Source: Stigonema ocellatum SAG 48.90 = DSM 106950
GTDB taxonomy: Bacteria; Cyanobacteriota; Cyanobacteriia; Cyanobacteriales; Nostocaceae
Length of the DNA: 64,000 nucleotides
Reading direction: 5' to 3'
NCBI GenBank assembly: GCA_016903675.1
Contig: JADQBA010000005.1
Coordinates: 1 to 64,000, forward strand
A program made the position numbers and the translations under genes. Below are positions 45,938 through 55,319 of this stretch, piece by piece (the first letter of the stretch is position 1; each line of letters begins with the position of its first letter). The notes beneath the pieces were generated by a model. The model saw nothing but the letters and a program-made list of their open reading frames with translations, did not search any database and had not been told where the DNA came from.

Positions 45938-47119
45938 ATGGTGGAACAACTAAAGCCTCACTATTCAGTCGCCTGGATTAAGAAAATCGCCGAAGTACCC
46001 CAAGATGCGTGGGATGCTTTGGCATTGCCATTAAAAACCCCGTTTTTAGAGTGGGAGTGGCTGAATATCCTCGAAACTTCCCAGAGTGCCACAGCTAAAA
46101 CTGGCTGGTTGCCAAATCACTTGACCATATGGCGGGATAGAACTCTAATTGCTGCTGCCCCACTTTACCTCAAAGGACATAGTTATGGCGAATTTGTGTT
46201 TGATCACCAGTGGGCAGAGCTAGCGCAACGCATCGGCGTAGAATATTACCCGAAAATGCTGGGGATGTCGCCATTTACTCCTGTTGAAGGCTATCGGTTT
46301 TTGATTGCCCCAGGGGAAGATGAAGAGGAGATCACAGCAATGATGGTGCATGAAATTGATGCTTTCTGCTTAAAGCACCGCATATCTGGCTGTAATTTTC
46401 TTTACGTCGATCCCGAATGGCGTCCCGTCTTGGAACGTCACGGCTTCACAAGTTGGTTGCACCATAGCTTCATTTGGAAAAATGTTGGGTTTAAAACTTT
46501 TGATGACTATTTAACAGTATTCAACGCCAACCAGCGTCGCAATATTAAGCGTGAACGTAAAGCAGTGGAAAAAGCAGCTTTGCGACTGCAACCGCTATTT
46601 GGTGATGAAATTCCCAAGTCATTGTTTCCTTTGATGTACCAATTTTATGCGGATACCTGTGATAAATTTGGCTGGTGGGGCAGTAAGTACCTGACACAAG
46701 GGTTTTTTGAGGGACTACATACCCATTATCGTCATCGGGTGTTGTTTTTCGGGGCATACAGTGAGCAGGATAATAGCCAACCCGTAGGAATGTCTTTTTG
46801 TCTGGTTAAAGACGACAGGTTGTATGGGCGTTATTGGGGTAGTTTTCAGGAAATTGATTGTTTGCATTTTGATGCTTGTTATTACACACCCATTGAGTGG
46901 GCGATCGCTCATGGCATCCAAATTTTTGACCCTGGTGCTGGTGGACGCCACAAAAAACGCCGTGGTTTTCCTGCTACCCCCAATCACAGTTTGCACCGTT
47001 TCTACAATAGTCGTTTGGCACAAATTTTACAACATTATATTAGTGAGGTGAATGAGCTAGAACAGCAGGAAATTGACGGTATTAATGCTGAATTGCCCTT
47101 TAGTCAGAAGGGTGATTGA
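45938..47119 (+). CDS. GNAT-type acyltransferase family protein (COG3146-like)
   Basis: 393 residues from ATG 45938; frames extending upstream overlap the RibD-like gene. PLKTPFLEWEWLNILETSQSA, PLYLKGHSYGEFVFDHQWAE, FNANQRRNIKRERKAVEK and IQIFDPGAGGRHKKRRGF are characteristic of the FemAB/GNAT-like family often annotated as peptidogalycan biosynthesis proteins. It probably acylates an amine on a small molecule or cell-wall precursor. Substrate unknown. Confidence 0.85.
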   Translation: MVEQLKPHYSVAWIKKIAEVPQDAWDALALPLKTPFLEWEWLNILETSQSATAKTGWLPNHLTIWRDRTLIAAAPLYLKGHSYGEFVFDHQWAELAQRIGVEYYPKMLGMSPFTPVEGYRFLIAPGEDEEEITAMMVHEIDAFCLKHRISGCNFLYVDPEWRPVLERHGFTSWLHHSFIWKNVGFKTFDDYLTVFNANQRRNIKRERKAVEKAALRLQPLFGDEIPKSLFPLMYQFYADTCDKFGWWGSKYLTQGFFEGLHTHYRHRVLFFGAYSEQDNSQPVGMSFCLVKDDRLYGRYWGSFQEIDCLHFDACYYTPIEWAIAHGIQIFDPGAGGRHKKRRGFPATPNHSLHRFYNSRLAQILQHYISEVNELEQQEIDGINAELPFSQKGD

Positions 47120-47305
47120 GGAAATGGAACCGCCAAGACAAGGCAGTGCGTTGGTGAAGCAGTGCGGTCTTGGGGGTTTCCCCCACCTCCGACAGGCGAA
47201 AGGGTTCCCCGGCTTGAAGCAACTGCCACACAAAGAGCGCCAAGGAACAGAGGGATAATTACACTTGAGAAGGGGTGAAAAACCTCAGTAAGAAAGTTGA
47301 TCTCT

Positions 47306-47698
47306 ATGGTGATTATGGCTTTGACGGTTGAAGATTTGGCAGCAATTGATGAAAAGCTTTCTGGGCGTCACATTGACCTTGACCCTGGTGGGTATTTCAT
47401 TATTTACTTGAATCGGGAGGAGGGATTAATTTGTGCCAAGCATTTCACAAATGTGATTGATGAGCGTGGTTTAGCTGTGGATCCAGAAACAGGGAAGGTG
47501 ATCCCGGCACGCTTAAAGGTGGAACGCACTCACATAACTTTGTTTAGTGGGAAAACTGCAAAACAACTGTGTGTGAAAATTTTTGAAGAACAAGATCCCT
47601 GTCCTGTGACTTTGTTAGACCATGCAGCCTATTTAGGTCGGGAATTTGTCCGCGCTGAGTTGGCCCTCCTGACTGGAGTTGAGTATGTCCAGGATTGA
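47306..47698 (+). CDS. DUF4346 protein
   Basis: About 130 residues, MVIMALTVEDLAAIDEKLSG..., starts at 47306 or 47315. HIDLDPGGYFIIYLNREEGLICAKHF and DHAAYLGREFVRAELAL match the cyanobacterial DUF4346 family, whose function is not established. The preceding 47120-47296 contains an interspersed GC-rich repeat and no gene. The stop is followed within seven bases by a repeat array. Confidence 0.78.
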   Translation: MVIMALTVEDLAAIDEKLSGRHIDLDPGGYFIIYLNREEGLICAKHFTNVIDERGLAVDPETGKVIPARLKVERTHITLFSGKTAKQLCVKIFEEQDPCPVTLLDHAAYLGREFVRAELALLTGVEYVQD

Positions 47699-47872
47699 AT
47701 TGGGGAATGGGGAATGGGGAATGGGGAATGGGGAATGGGGAATGGGGAAACAAATTTTCATTGCCCCACTCCCTACTCCCCACTCCCTACTCCCTACTCC
47801 CCACTCCCCCACTCCCCCACTCCCCCACTCCCCCACTCCCCACTCCCCCACTCCCTACTCCCCACTCCCTGC
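47698..47872. repeat. inverted STRR-like array, GGGGAAT / CCCCACT type
   Basis: Left arm: about seven GGGGAAT units. Right arm: about 15 ACTCCCC/ACTCCCT units to 47872. It lies between two converging genes, and the last units encode the C-terminus of the Psb32-like protein. Confidence 0.93.
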
Positions 47873-48598
47873 TGATGGTTGAAAGACTAAGTAAATGTAG
47901 TAAGTCGCCATCGGGATGATGGTGGCGGCAATTAAAAGTCCGATGACCCAGGCTGTAGCATTACCTCTGTCGGTTTCTGATGCTTTTTTAAAGGTGCCTT
48001 CTACCTGTACTTTTTCGATGATTTTTGGCGGTCCTGGGTCGGGTTGACCAGATAGCACGGCGACAATGCGATCGCTCGCATCTAAAAATGCTTGGTTATA
48101 TTTGTTACCATCCCTCAACGGTGCCGTTATGGTTTCTGAAGCTACACTTTTAGCAATTTCGTCTGTCATTAAAGACTTTACTTTCTCACCAGTTATAATG
48201 GCGGTACCGTTGGTAACAGTATCAATCATTAATATGGTTTGATTTGCTTGGGCTTCTTTTGTGGGGAACCATTTTTCAAATAATGCTTTGGTGAAGCTCT
48301 CTGGGGTTTCTCCGTAGTCAAGTCTCCGGATAGTAACAATTCTGACTTCGTTTCCAGTTTGCTTTGCCAAGTCCTCGAAGGTACTATTAATCTTCGCTTC
48401 ATTCAGCCGGCTGATAACTTCACCTTGATCCACAACCCAGGTGCGATCGCCTGGTGCGATGTTGGGTATTTGATAGACACCTGTCGCTAAAACGGGTGGC
48501 ATAAACAGCCCAGAAGCTATGGTTATGATCATTAGTGGCAGAAATAGCCACTGAAAATATTTTTTCCAGTTAAATTCTTGATTCAAAAGCAGTTTCAT
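47855..48598 (-). CDS. Psb32/TLP18.3-like TPM-domain protein
   Basis: 247 residues from ATG 48598. N-terminal hydrophobic segment (WLFLPLMIITIASGLFM), then the TPM domain (TWVVDQGEVISRLNEAKINS..., VRIVTIRRLDYGETPESFTKALFEKWF, AIITGEKVKSLMTD) and a C-terminal transmembrane helix (AWVIGLLIAATIIPMATYYIYL). Psb32/TLP18.3 helps photosystem II repair in the thylakoid lumen. The final residues SAGSGE and the stop derive from the adjacent heptamer array, as in rph. Confidence 0.86.
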   Translation of the reverse strand: MKLLLNQEFNWKKYFQWLFLPLMIITIASGLFMPPVLATGVYQIPNIAPGDRTWVVDQGEVISRLNEAKINSTFEDLAKQTGNEVRIVTIRRLDYGETPESFTKALFEKWFPTKEAQANQTILMIDTVTNGTAIITGEKVKSLMTDEIAKSVASETITAPLRDGNKYNQAFLDASDRIVAVLSGQPDPGPPKIIEKVQVEGTFKKASETDRGNATAWVIGLLIAATIIPMATYYIYLVFQPSAGSGE

Positions 48599-48721
48599 TG
48601 GTTTGACCAAAATACAGACTTTAACCAAAAATACTACAAAAATAATGACCAAGTCTTGCTTTATGCTTGAAATTGAATCTCAAGTATAAAAAGTAGTTTG
48701 CCACAATTTCCACTTTTGGCT

Positions 48722-49507
48722 ATGTCAAAAAAGCTGCATGTTATGTCCTACCTGGCTCCCAATTGGTTTGGGTTCTATCAAGCAGTTTTAACTTATCTAG
48801 ATCGTGTTCTGGGGGTGGAAACACAACTCATCCAAGGTGAATGCGATCCCCTAGATGACCCGATGCTATTACAAGACCAATTGGACCTAGCATTTATTTG
48901 TGGATTACCGCTGATTCGTTATTGTCGGGTTGTGCCTAACCAGTTGCAGACCCTTGTTGCTCCAGTCATGCAGGCATCACGCTATCAAAACCTTCCCATT
49001 TACTTTTCAGATGTCATTGTGAATGCTGCCAGCAATGTCACCTGTTTGGAAGATTTGGAGGGTAAAACGCTCTGCTACAACGACCCTGGCTCTAACAGTG
49101 GTTATAATATGCTACACCATCGGTTGATTTCTAGCGGACATCCCAAAAACTTTTTTGGTCAGGTCGTACAATCAGGATATCACCAGCGTTCGATTCGGTG
49201 GGTGGCTGACGGGCTGATGGACTGTGCAGCAATTGACAGTATTGTATTGGAGCAGGAACTACGAGACTTTCCCGATTTGTCCTCTCATTTGCGAGTCGTA
49301 GAGGTACTCGGACCATCGCCCATGCCACCCTTAGTGGTAGCCCAGCATCTTGGGGAATCCCTGATTCAGCAGCTTCAGTTGACCCTGCTTCAACCAGATG
49401 CAGAACTACAAGCTGTCATGACACAAGTAGGAGTTCAGCGTTTTGCAACAGTGAAGTTGGAAGACTACGATGTACTGGGTCGTTCTTGGTCAGTAACTCA
49501 CCGTTGA
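48722..49507 (+). CDS. PhnD-like periplasmic-binding-fold protein, no signal peptide
   Basis: 261 residues from ATG 48722 (MSKKLHVMSYLAPNWFGFYQ). LEDLEGKTLCYNDPGSNSGYNMLHHRL and QRSIRWVADGLMDCAAIDSIVLEQ match phosphate/phosphonate substrate-binding proteins (PhnD family). No signal peptide and no transporter genes nearby, so it may be a cytosolic binding or sensor protein. Its 3' end overlaps the converging TPR gene by 18 bp. Confidence 0.85.
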   Translation: MSKKLHVMSYLAPNWFGFYQAVLTYLDRVLGVETQLIQGECDPLDDPMLLQDQLDLAFICGLPLIRYCRVVPNQLQTLVAPVMQASRYQNLPIYFSDVIVNAASNVTCLEDLEGKTLCYNDPGSNSGYNMLHHRLISSGHPKNFFGQVVQSGYHQRSIRWVADGLMDCAAIDSIVLEQELRDFPDLSSHLRVVEVLGPSPMPPLVVAQHLGESLIQQLQLTLLQPDAELQAVMTQVGVQRFATVKLEDYDVLGRSWSVTHR

Positions 49508-50740
49508 AAAGTAACTCTGATTTTGGTTTCGCGATAAAGCATCTAGGTAAACTCGCTCAAACAAAACTCGTTGAGCATGACTACCACCAATCTTATGCAA
49601 TTGTGGCAATAGAGGTTTTAAAAGAGCGATCGCAGTTGACCAGTCACCGTAGGCGTGGGCAACCATGGCTTTAGCAGCCGGAATCGCAACAGTAGACCAA
49701 TTCTGTTGTTGGTAGGGGTTGACGGTTTCAGCGTGTTTCTGCATGCTTAACTGCATCTGAGTTACCCAGTCCCTATGTCCTCCTCTAGCTAGTGCATAGA
49801 GGTAATGCAAGTCTTGAAAGGCTAATGCGTGTTCATGGAGTCGAGGCAGAAGATAAGTACTTAACTTTTGCCAGCGATCGCCTACATCAATCCCTTGCAA
49901 CTCTAGCCGTAACAACAGTGCAATTGCCCCCACCTGATCTTTAGAAGAGTCCTTCTGAGCGCGACCCCAAACACGAGTATCATAAAGTGCTAAAACCTTC
50001 TGTTCGTTGCCAAGCTCAAGGTAATAGAGTGCAACATGCCACCAGTTGTGTGTATAAAGCATAGAGTTACAGTTTTCCCAAGTGTCAGCAAGACTCTCCA
50101 TCCAGGCAATACCATCATCCACTCGTCCCTCAGTTTCCATTACATGTGCCACAGCGTGATGCGCCCAAGGGTCATAGCGATTCATGGAGATTGCTGTTCG
50201 ACCCATTGCTTCTGCTTCTGTCAGCTGATGGCACTGTTCCAAACCAAACGCCACCATGCCGTACAGGTAATGATTTTCCCGATTAGCAGGCAGAACCTTT
50301 TGTGCAATTTTGAGCAATCTTTGTTTGTCTCCCAAATAAAAGTAGTGATACTGTCCCTGTTGAACTGAAATTAGGTCACGGGGAAAGTTGTGGGCAATTA
50401 CCTCGTGTAATACAATCGCCTGGTCAATTGCTCCCGCAGACCAAGCCGCGATCGCCTGTACATATAACCGTTCTCGGTTTGTTATCTGTTCTAAATGCTC
50501 TTGGGCTGCTTGCAAATGCCTCTTGGCTTTCTTCCAGGCGAGAGCATTTTCCAATGAGAGGAAATGGGCTGCTGCATAAGCATGAATCATTGCACAGGTT
50601 GGGTCTGCCGCAATCCCTTGGAAAATAGCGGCTTCTGCATCTTGGCCGTAACTGAGGGCTTCATCGATAAAGCGGTTGATCGCAGCGATCGCCGCTGTTG
50701 AGTCTGTTGTTACTTCAAGTCCTTGAGCGTCTTCTAGCAT
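49490..50740 (-). CDS. TTC38-like TPR protein
   Basis: 416 residues. Helical-repeat protein: LEQITNRERLYVQAIAAWSAGAIDQA, HYLYGMVAFGLEQC, NRYDPWAHHAVAHVMETEGRVDDGIAWM and YTHNWWHVALYYLELG. The HAVAHVMETEGR/HNWWH signature is that of the TTC38 subfamily found in bacteria and animals; its function is not known. Converges with, and overlaps by 18 bp, the PhnD-like gene. Confidence 0.82.
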   Translation of the reverse strand: MLEDAQGLEVTTDSTAAIAAINRFIDEALSYGQDAEAAIFQGIAADPTCAMIHAYAAAHFLSLENALAWKKAKRHLQAAQEHLEQITNRERLYVQAIAAWSAGAIDQAIVLHEVIAHNFPRDLISVQQGQYHYFYLGDKQRLLKIAQKVLPANRENHYLYGMVAFGLEQCHQLTEAEAMGRTAISMNRYDPWAHHAVAHVMETEGRVDDGIAWMESLADTWENCNSMLYTHNWWHVALYYLELGNEQKVLALYDTRVWGRAQKDSSKDQVGAIALLLRLELQGIDVGDRWQKLSTYLLPRLHEHALAFQDLHYLYALARGGHRDWVTQMQLSMQKHAETVNPYQQQNWSTVAIPAAKAMVAHAYGDWSTAIALLKPLLPQLHKIGGSHAQRVLFERVYLDALSRNQNQSYFSTVSY

Positions 50741-50986
50741 TTTTCATTTCTGGCATCACGGTCAGCAATTCAGGTCTATGAAGCCGACTTTTCAAGCTCA
50801 CTTTTTATATAGTACACTAATCCTATGGTTTTACAGTATTTTATTTGAGTATTATGGTGAATTTTTATGCTTACGGTGTAGTTTCAGGATTCCTGTCGCA
50901 CAATTAAGGCACAATTAAAATATATATCCCAGCAAAAATGGCTAGAGTTACATATTGTAACTGAGGCAATGTATAAAATGAAATAG

Positions 50987-52249
50987 GTGAATCCCGTGGT
51001 AGCTGAGTATAACACCGACCTATCAACTGTCCATGAGCAGTTACGGCAGTATATCCTACAAATAGAAGACCGAGCAGCACTGGAAGAACGTAACCGCATT
51101 GCCCGTGAAATTCATGATTCGTTGGGCAATGCGCTGACGACTCTCAACATTCAGTTGCAAACTGCGCTCAAACTTTGGCATCTCGACCCCGCCCAAGCCA
51201 GACAGTTTCTAGCAGAAGCCCAACAGCTGGGAAATATTGCCATCAAGGAGGTGCGTCAATCTGTCAGCAATATGCGAGAGAATCAGCCTCTAGAGCAGTC
51301 ACCAGAAGCACTCATTAATTCTCTAGTGGAAAATTTTTATTCCGCTACTGGTGTGTTACCTTCTACCAAAATTAGCTTGTCTGCTCCTTTGCCCAACACA
51401 GTAGTCATGACTATCTACAGGATTGTGCAAGAAGCCTTGACAAACATTTCCAAATATGCACAAGCTACAGAAGTTCAGATTCATCTGACTACCACCCCAA
51501 TGAATTTGTCCCTCATCATCCTTGACAATGGCAAAGGGTTCACGTTGTCGCAAAAAAAAAGTGGGTTTGGAATTCAAGGAATGAGAGAACGGGTAGCAGC
51601 ATTAAAAGGCGACTTAAATATTGAAACTAAGCCTGGATGTGGCTGTAAGATAACTGTTGAGCTTTCCTTAGCAAAGCTGAGTGTTGGGGAACAAAAAGAA
51701 CCAGAAAAAGAATTGAGTTTGGCGATCCTGAAAAAGGCGCGGGCAAAAAAAACCAAGCCTTGCTTAGTCCTCTCCCCAGAACAGTACAGCTACCTGGAAA
51801 ATATTCTTATAGAACTCGTAGGTGCAGTAGCCCCTACATTAATACGACAAGTTGCAGCATCAGCGTCCAGTTACAAAGAATTAATCGATAATTTAGTGCA
51901 ACACGTTCCTGTTCCTCAACAACTTGAGTTGAAGAAAAGAGCAACACCTCTGTTAGAGGAATCTACAATTAAGCCTAAAAGTAGGTCAGATAATTTACAA
52001 TATCAACAATCCCAAGCTATTACCGAAAGCTTTATACGCCAATGCGAGGAAGATTTGGCTGAGTTAATTGGTCCAATGGCTTCTTTGCTTGTCAAGGAAG
52101 CGGTCAGATCTTCTCGGCAAATGTCTAGAGCAAAACTTGTGAGTATGTTGGCGGCACAAATTCCTGAATCGCAAACAGCTTTGAAATTTCAACTGCGCTT
52201 ACTTTCTGTAAGAATTCAGGAGTCAGGAGTCAGGAGTCAGAATAGTTAG
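50987..52249 (+). CDS. NarL-type histidine kinase with C-terminal tandem unknown domains
   Basis: 420 residues from GTG 50987. No N-terminal sensor: the HisKA_3 phosphoacceptor comes at once (EERNRIAREIHDSLGNALTTL, H43). HATPase follows (RIVQEALTNISKYAQA, ILDNGKGF, GFGIQGMRERVAALKG). The C-terminal 180 residues hold two similar helical units (LENILIELVGAVAPTLIRQ and CEEDLAELIGPMASLLVKE), resembling DUF8082-type modules in cyanobacterial signalling proteins. It ends RIQESGVRSQNS, encoded by AGGAGTC repeats. No adjacent response regulator. Confidence 0.88.
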   Translation: MNPVVAEYNTDLSTVHEQLRQYILQIEDRAALEERNRIAREIHDSLGNALTTLNIQLQTALKLWHLDPAQARQFLAEAQQLGNIAIKEVRQSVSNMRENQPLEQSPEALINSLVENFYSATGVLPSTKISLSAPLPNTVVMTIYRIVQEALTNISKYAQATEVQIHLTTTPMNLSLIILDNGKGFTLSQKKSGFGIQGMRERVAALKGDLNIETKPGCGCKITVELSLAKLSVGEQKEPEKELSLAILKKARAKKTKPCLVLSPEQYSYLENILIELVGAVAPTLIRQVAASASSYKELIDNLVQHVPVPQQLELKKRATPLLEESTIKPKSRSDNLQYQQSQAITESFIRQCEEDLAELIGPMASLLVKEAVRSSRQMSRAKLVSMLAAQIPESQTALKFQLRLLSVRIQESGVRSQNS

Positions 52250-52330
52250 GGAAATATCACTCCTACCGTTGATTGTGAGTGCGTAGGTCTTGATTATTCT
52301 GACTCCTGGATTCTGTATTCTGAATTCTTA
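52217..52330. repeat. AGGAGTC repeat with inverted arm
   Basis: AATTCAGGAGTCAGGAGTC and further units at 52213-52240; inverted counterpart TCTGACTCCTGGATTCTG... at 52297-52328. Another array forming the 3' end of a CDS. Confidence 0.75.
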
Positions 52331-52351
52331 CTACTTTCTTAAATTCTCCCA

Positions 52352-53254
52352 TTAATTTTCCTGTTCTTTTAGCAGCTTCAAGGCTATCTCTAAACTATAT
52401 TTCATCCGATTAAATGCTATTGCTAAACTACCAATCTCATCATGAGATTTGTCCTCAAAATTAGCACTCATATTACCAATACTAACTTCTTGAGCTATTT
52501 TTTGTATTTTATTAATCCGATGAATCACAGATTTTTTGATGAAGAAGTTAATGAAGAGAATTACGATGAAAAAGATAACAATTAAAAGTCCCATAAACAA
52601 AGACCAATTTTTATGAGCAATGTCAAAAACATCTTCAGAAGGAACAGAAATTACTTGAGCAGTGATAATATCATTGAGTTTCCAACCAAAACCATTTTTT
52701 GTGCCATAAGTTGCCAACTGACTTTTAGGAGCCTGTTCCGGTGTAGAATGGCATCGAAGACAACTCTGTTGTGTAATAGCTAGTGGTCGCGCAATGTAAA
52801 ATACCTTGCTTTGAGCAATAGTGCGAAAGCCAGTAATTTCTTTCGTCTTGGAGTCATTGCGAAAGCGTTCCACTAGTTTAGCTTCAAAGACATCAGCTTG
52901 ATCCCGCAAATTAGTTGGATTCAGTGTTGCTTCTTTATAAAGAAAATTTTTATATTCTGGGTTTTTCCGTAAATTTGTCAACACCTCTGTAGCAGAGAAA
53001 GCAGGGACTATTTCTGGAATGAATGCAGATTGTGTGTCTAATCTAGGTGTCAAGAGGGGATTTATGTGTTCTTGTGTATAATCTCTTACAGAATTTATTG
53101 TTTGGATGAGAATCTTTGCTTCAGAAGCCACTTCATTTTGCGCCATTTGTTGAAGTATGACTGATAAGGCACCACCACTCACTGTAATACTGATGATGAA
53201 AACTACGCTTAAAAGAAAGCTAAACTTAGTGCCAATTTTTAAGTTTTTTAACAT
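52352..53254 (-). CDS. Tll0287-like c-type heme sensor (DUF3365) with HAMP
   Basis: 300 residues from ATG 53254 (MLKNLKIGTKFSFLLSVVFI). Signal-anchor helix, periplasmic DUF3365 domain with heme-binding CLRCHS (CxxCH), then a transmembrane helix (WSLFMGLLIVIFFIVILFINFF) and HAMP. Ends after HAMP, so output must come from a partner or is missing. DUF3365 heme proteins are presumed redox or gas sensors. A paralogous gene with the same N-terminus is cut off at 53829-54641. Confidence 0.88.
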   Translation of the reverse strand: MLKNLKIGTKFSFLLSVVFIISITVSGGALSVILQQMAQNEVASEAKILIQTINSVRDYTQEHINPLLTPRLDTQSAFIPEIVPAFSATEVLTNLRKNPEYKNFLYKEATLNPTNLRDQADVFEAKLVERFRNDSKTKEITGFRTIAQSKVFYIARPLAITQQSCLRCHSTPEQAPKSQLATYGTKNGFGWKLNDIITAQVISVPSEDVFDIAHKNWSLFMGLLIVIFFIVILFINFFIKKSVIHRINKIQKIAQEVSIGNMSANFEDKSHDEIGSLAIAFNRMKYSLEIALKLLKEQEN

Positions 53255-53539
53255 ACTTAAGTAGTTTGGCGCGAATAAACACAACGCCATTTGTCTATCT
53301 AATTTTATCGGGTATTGCTAATCTGCGTGCAACTTTCGTTGACCAAACAAGTAAATCCTTCTCTGACTTTCGTTGGAGATAGAACCCAAAACTCCGACAA
53401 AAGTCTTGAAGTTTTGGTTTTTTGTGCTTAAGGGATGCAAAAGATTCAAAATAGGTATTGATGAGGTCAGTGTTGACTGTTGACTGTTAACAGTTGACAG
53501 TCAACGTTGAACAGCCTGTATCCGAAATTTCACGCTCTC

Positions 53540-53785
53540 ATTTAGGACTGCTATATAGGAATCCGTGCAGGAGATCCGAACAAAGGGGACTTTGAAGACT
53601 TGGAGGACTTGGGAGAGATGTTTATAAATCTGCGGAGGATTGCTGCTATATAGGAATCCTAAATCATTCATGAAAAATTTTAAGTAGTGTAGGGTGGGCA
53701 CTGCCCACCAGATCCGGGTAATGGTGGGCAGTGCCTACCCTACGTATATTTCAACAATCAAATATGATTTCTATATACTCAGTAG
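53540..53785. mobile_element. two adjoining MITE-like units
   Basis: Unit 1 (53546-53660) has ends AGGACTGCTATATAGG and GGATTGCTGCTATATAGG with interior GTGCAGGAGATCCGAAC as at 25815. Unit 2 (53650-53780) has CTATATAGGAATCC / GATTTCTATATA ends around two GGTGGGCAGTGCC palindromes, as at 62283-62390. Confidence 0.75.
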
Positions 53786-53828
53786 CGCCTCCTTCCTTGA
53801 ACTTTGTACCCAAACCGTAAATTAAAAA

Positions 53829-54641
53829 ATGTTAGATAATTTTAAGCTTGCTACCAAATTTACATTGCTGCTGTCTCTAGTTTTTATAGGCAGTATCTTA
53901 TTTAGTGGGTTTGCTTTATCCCAGGCATTAGAACAGAAAGCCAAAGATGAAATAAACTATCAAGGACAGATTCTTATTGAAATGGTAAACTCAGTGAGAA
54001 GTTATAATGATAACCACTTAAATAATCTGTTAGAGCCTAACCTGAAAAACCAAGCAAGGTTCGTTCCAGAAACAATACCAACCTTTGCTGCTAGAGAGGT
54101 GTTTGAGACTCTACGCAAAAGCAAAGAATATTCAAATTTCCTTTACAAAGACGCCACACTTAACCCGACAAATTTACGGGATAAAGCTGATGATTTTGAA
54201 ACCCATCTTATAGAGCGCTTACTCAACGATGGCTTCCGCGATCTAAGTCGCCGTTTGAAACTGGACTACCTGTTCATTGACACTCACCCTGGGATTAATG
54301 AAGAAACTCTGCTCTCCATCATCATTTCTCATATCTTGGTCGTTGTCTTACGTCCAGACTCCCAGGATTACCAAGGTACTGCTGTAGCTATAGATGTTGC
54401 TCGCAAGTTAGATGTTCCTAACATCATGCTGGTAGTCAATAAGGCACTACCAACTTTAAACTTCGCGGCTTTACGGCAACAGGTAGCCTCAACTTACAGC
54501 ACAACTGTAGCTGGTATTCTGCCTGTGTGTGAAGAGATGTTTCATCTGGGTAGCAGTGATATTTTCGCCCTACGCTACCCCGATCATCCTTGGACACAAC
54601 AAGTGAGTGCGATCGCCAAGCAAATTATGCATAATCGTTAA
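53829..54641 (+). pseudogene. chimera of DUF3365 heme sensor N-terminus and ParA/MinD C-terminus
   Basis: One 270-codon frame. Residues 1-134 (MLDNFKLATKFTLLLS to IERLLND) parallel the N-terminal half of the Tll0287-like protein before the CxxCH heme motif. From about residue 135 (FRDLSRRLKLDYLFIDTHPG, DYQGTAVAIDVARKLDVPNIML, PDHPWTQQVSAIAKQI) it is the C-terminal half of a MinD/ParA-family ATPase. The Walker A of the ATPase and heme site of the sensor are both missing. An in-frame deletion near 54220-54240 joined two genes, so a functional product is unlikely unless the fusion was selected. Confidence 0.85.
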
Positions 54642-54708
54642 TAACTTCGTAATTCGTATTTCGTATTACCTGAGGCTACACGAACAATGCCCGCCTGCGC
54701 ATTAAGTA

Positions 54709-55287
54709 TTATGGATTGAGATAGCTTGAAATGCCATTGTCGTAGGACAAGGGAGAACGATAACCTTCATCAATCATCTGCGCGTGAATGGCATCAGCAA
54801 CAGACAAACAGAGAATTTTGTTTTTCACAGCTTTGATGAGAATCCCTAAAGTTCCTGTTAAGCGAATACCCCGTTGTTTAGCAAAATTTCTGGCTGCACC
54901 ATCATCAGAAGCAAAAACCCAATTACGGTTACGGGCTATAGCCATCGCTTCTGACTCCCCGGCACCAAAGCGTTGACTGTACTCTAAGGTTAGTGGTAAC
55001 TCAACAGCATCATCATTAGGGTTAACTTCGTCTGGAGGTGTTTGCAGCCAACCATCATCTAAAGCTTGATTAATTTCCCGCAGTTTAGTTCGATTTTTTA
55101 AACTAGCAGATGTGGAAGCGCTGTTAATTCCTGCTTGGATTTCGCGTTGGACAGCCTTACCAACAAAGGCTCTACCAGCGTAGAGCCTTTGGAGGACATA
55201 AAAAACCTGTGCAAGAGCAAAATTACTCAGTACAGTGTTATCAAAAATTATTGGCGTTCCCTCTGGTTCTGTACTTTTTGATTTCAC
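54709..55287 (-). CDS. PIN-domain toxin (DUF3368 type)
   Basis: 192 residues. PIIFDNTVLSNFALAQ (PIN catalytic aspartate 1), LEYSQRFGAGESEAMAIARN (GE.E motif), WVFASDDGAARNFAKQ (second aspartate pair) and GTLGILIKAVKN are typical of DUF3368 PIN proteins. These are predicted RNases of toxin-antitoxin pairs. The gene begins 33 bp after the XRE-ImmA regulator. Coordinates and spacing indicate one operon. Confidence 0.87.
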   Translation of the reverse strand: MKSKSTEPEGTPIIFDNTVLSNFALAQVFYVLQRLYAGRAFVGKAVQREIQAGINSASTSASLKNRTKLREINQALDDGWLQTPPDEVNPNDDAVELPLTLEYSQRFGAGESEAMAIARNRNWVFASDDGAARNFAKQRGIRLTGTLGILIKAVKNKILCLSVADAIHAQMIDEGYRSPLSYDNGISSYLNP

Positions 55288-55319
55288 TATTTTTTCCGTT
55301 CAATCTTCACACTAAATCG

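Noticed and set aside
47544..47919. Frames across the array at 47698-47872
   Set aside because: Same artefact; they overlap the real DUF4346 and Psb32-like genes in other frames.
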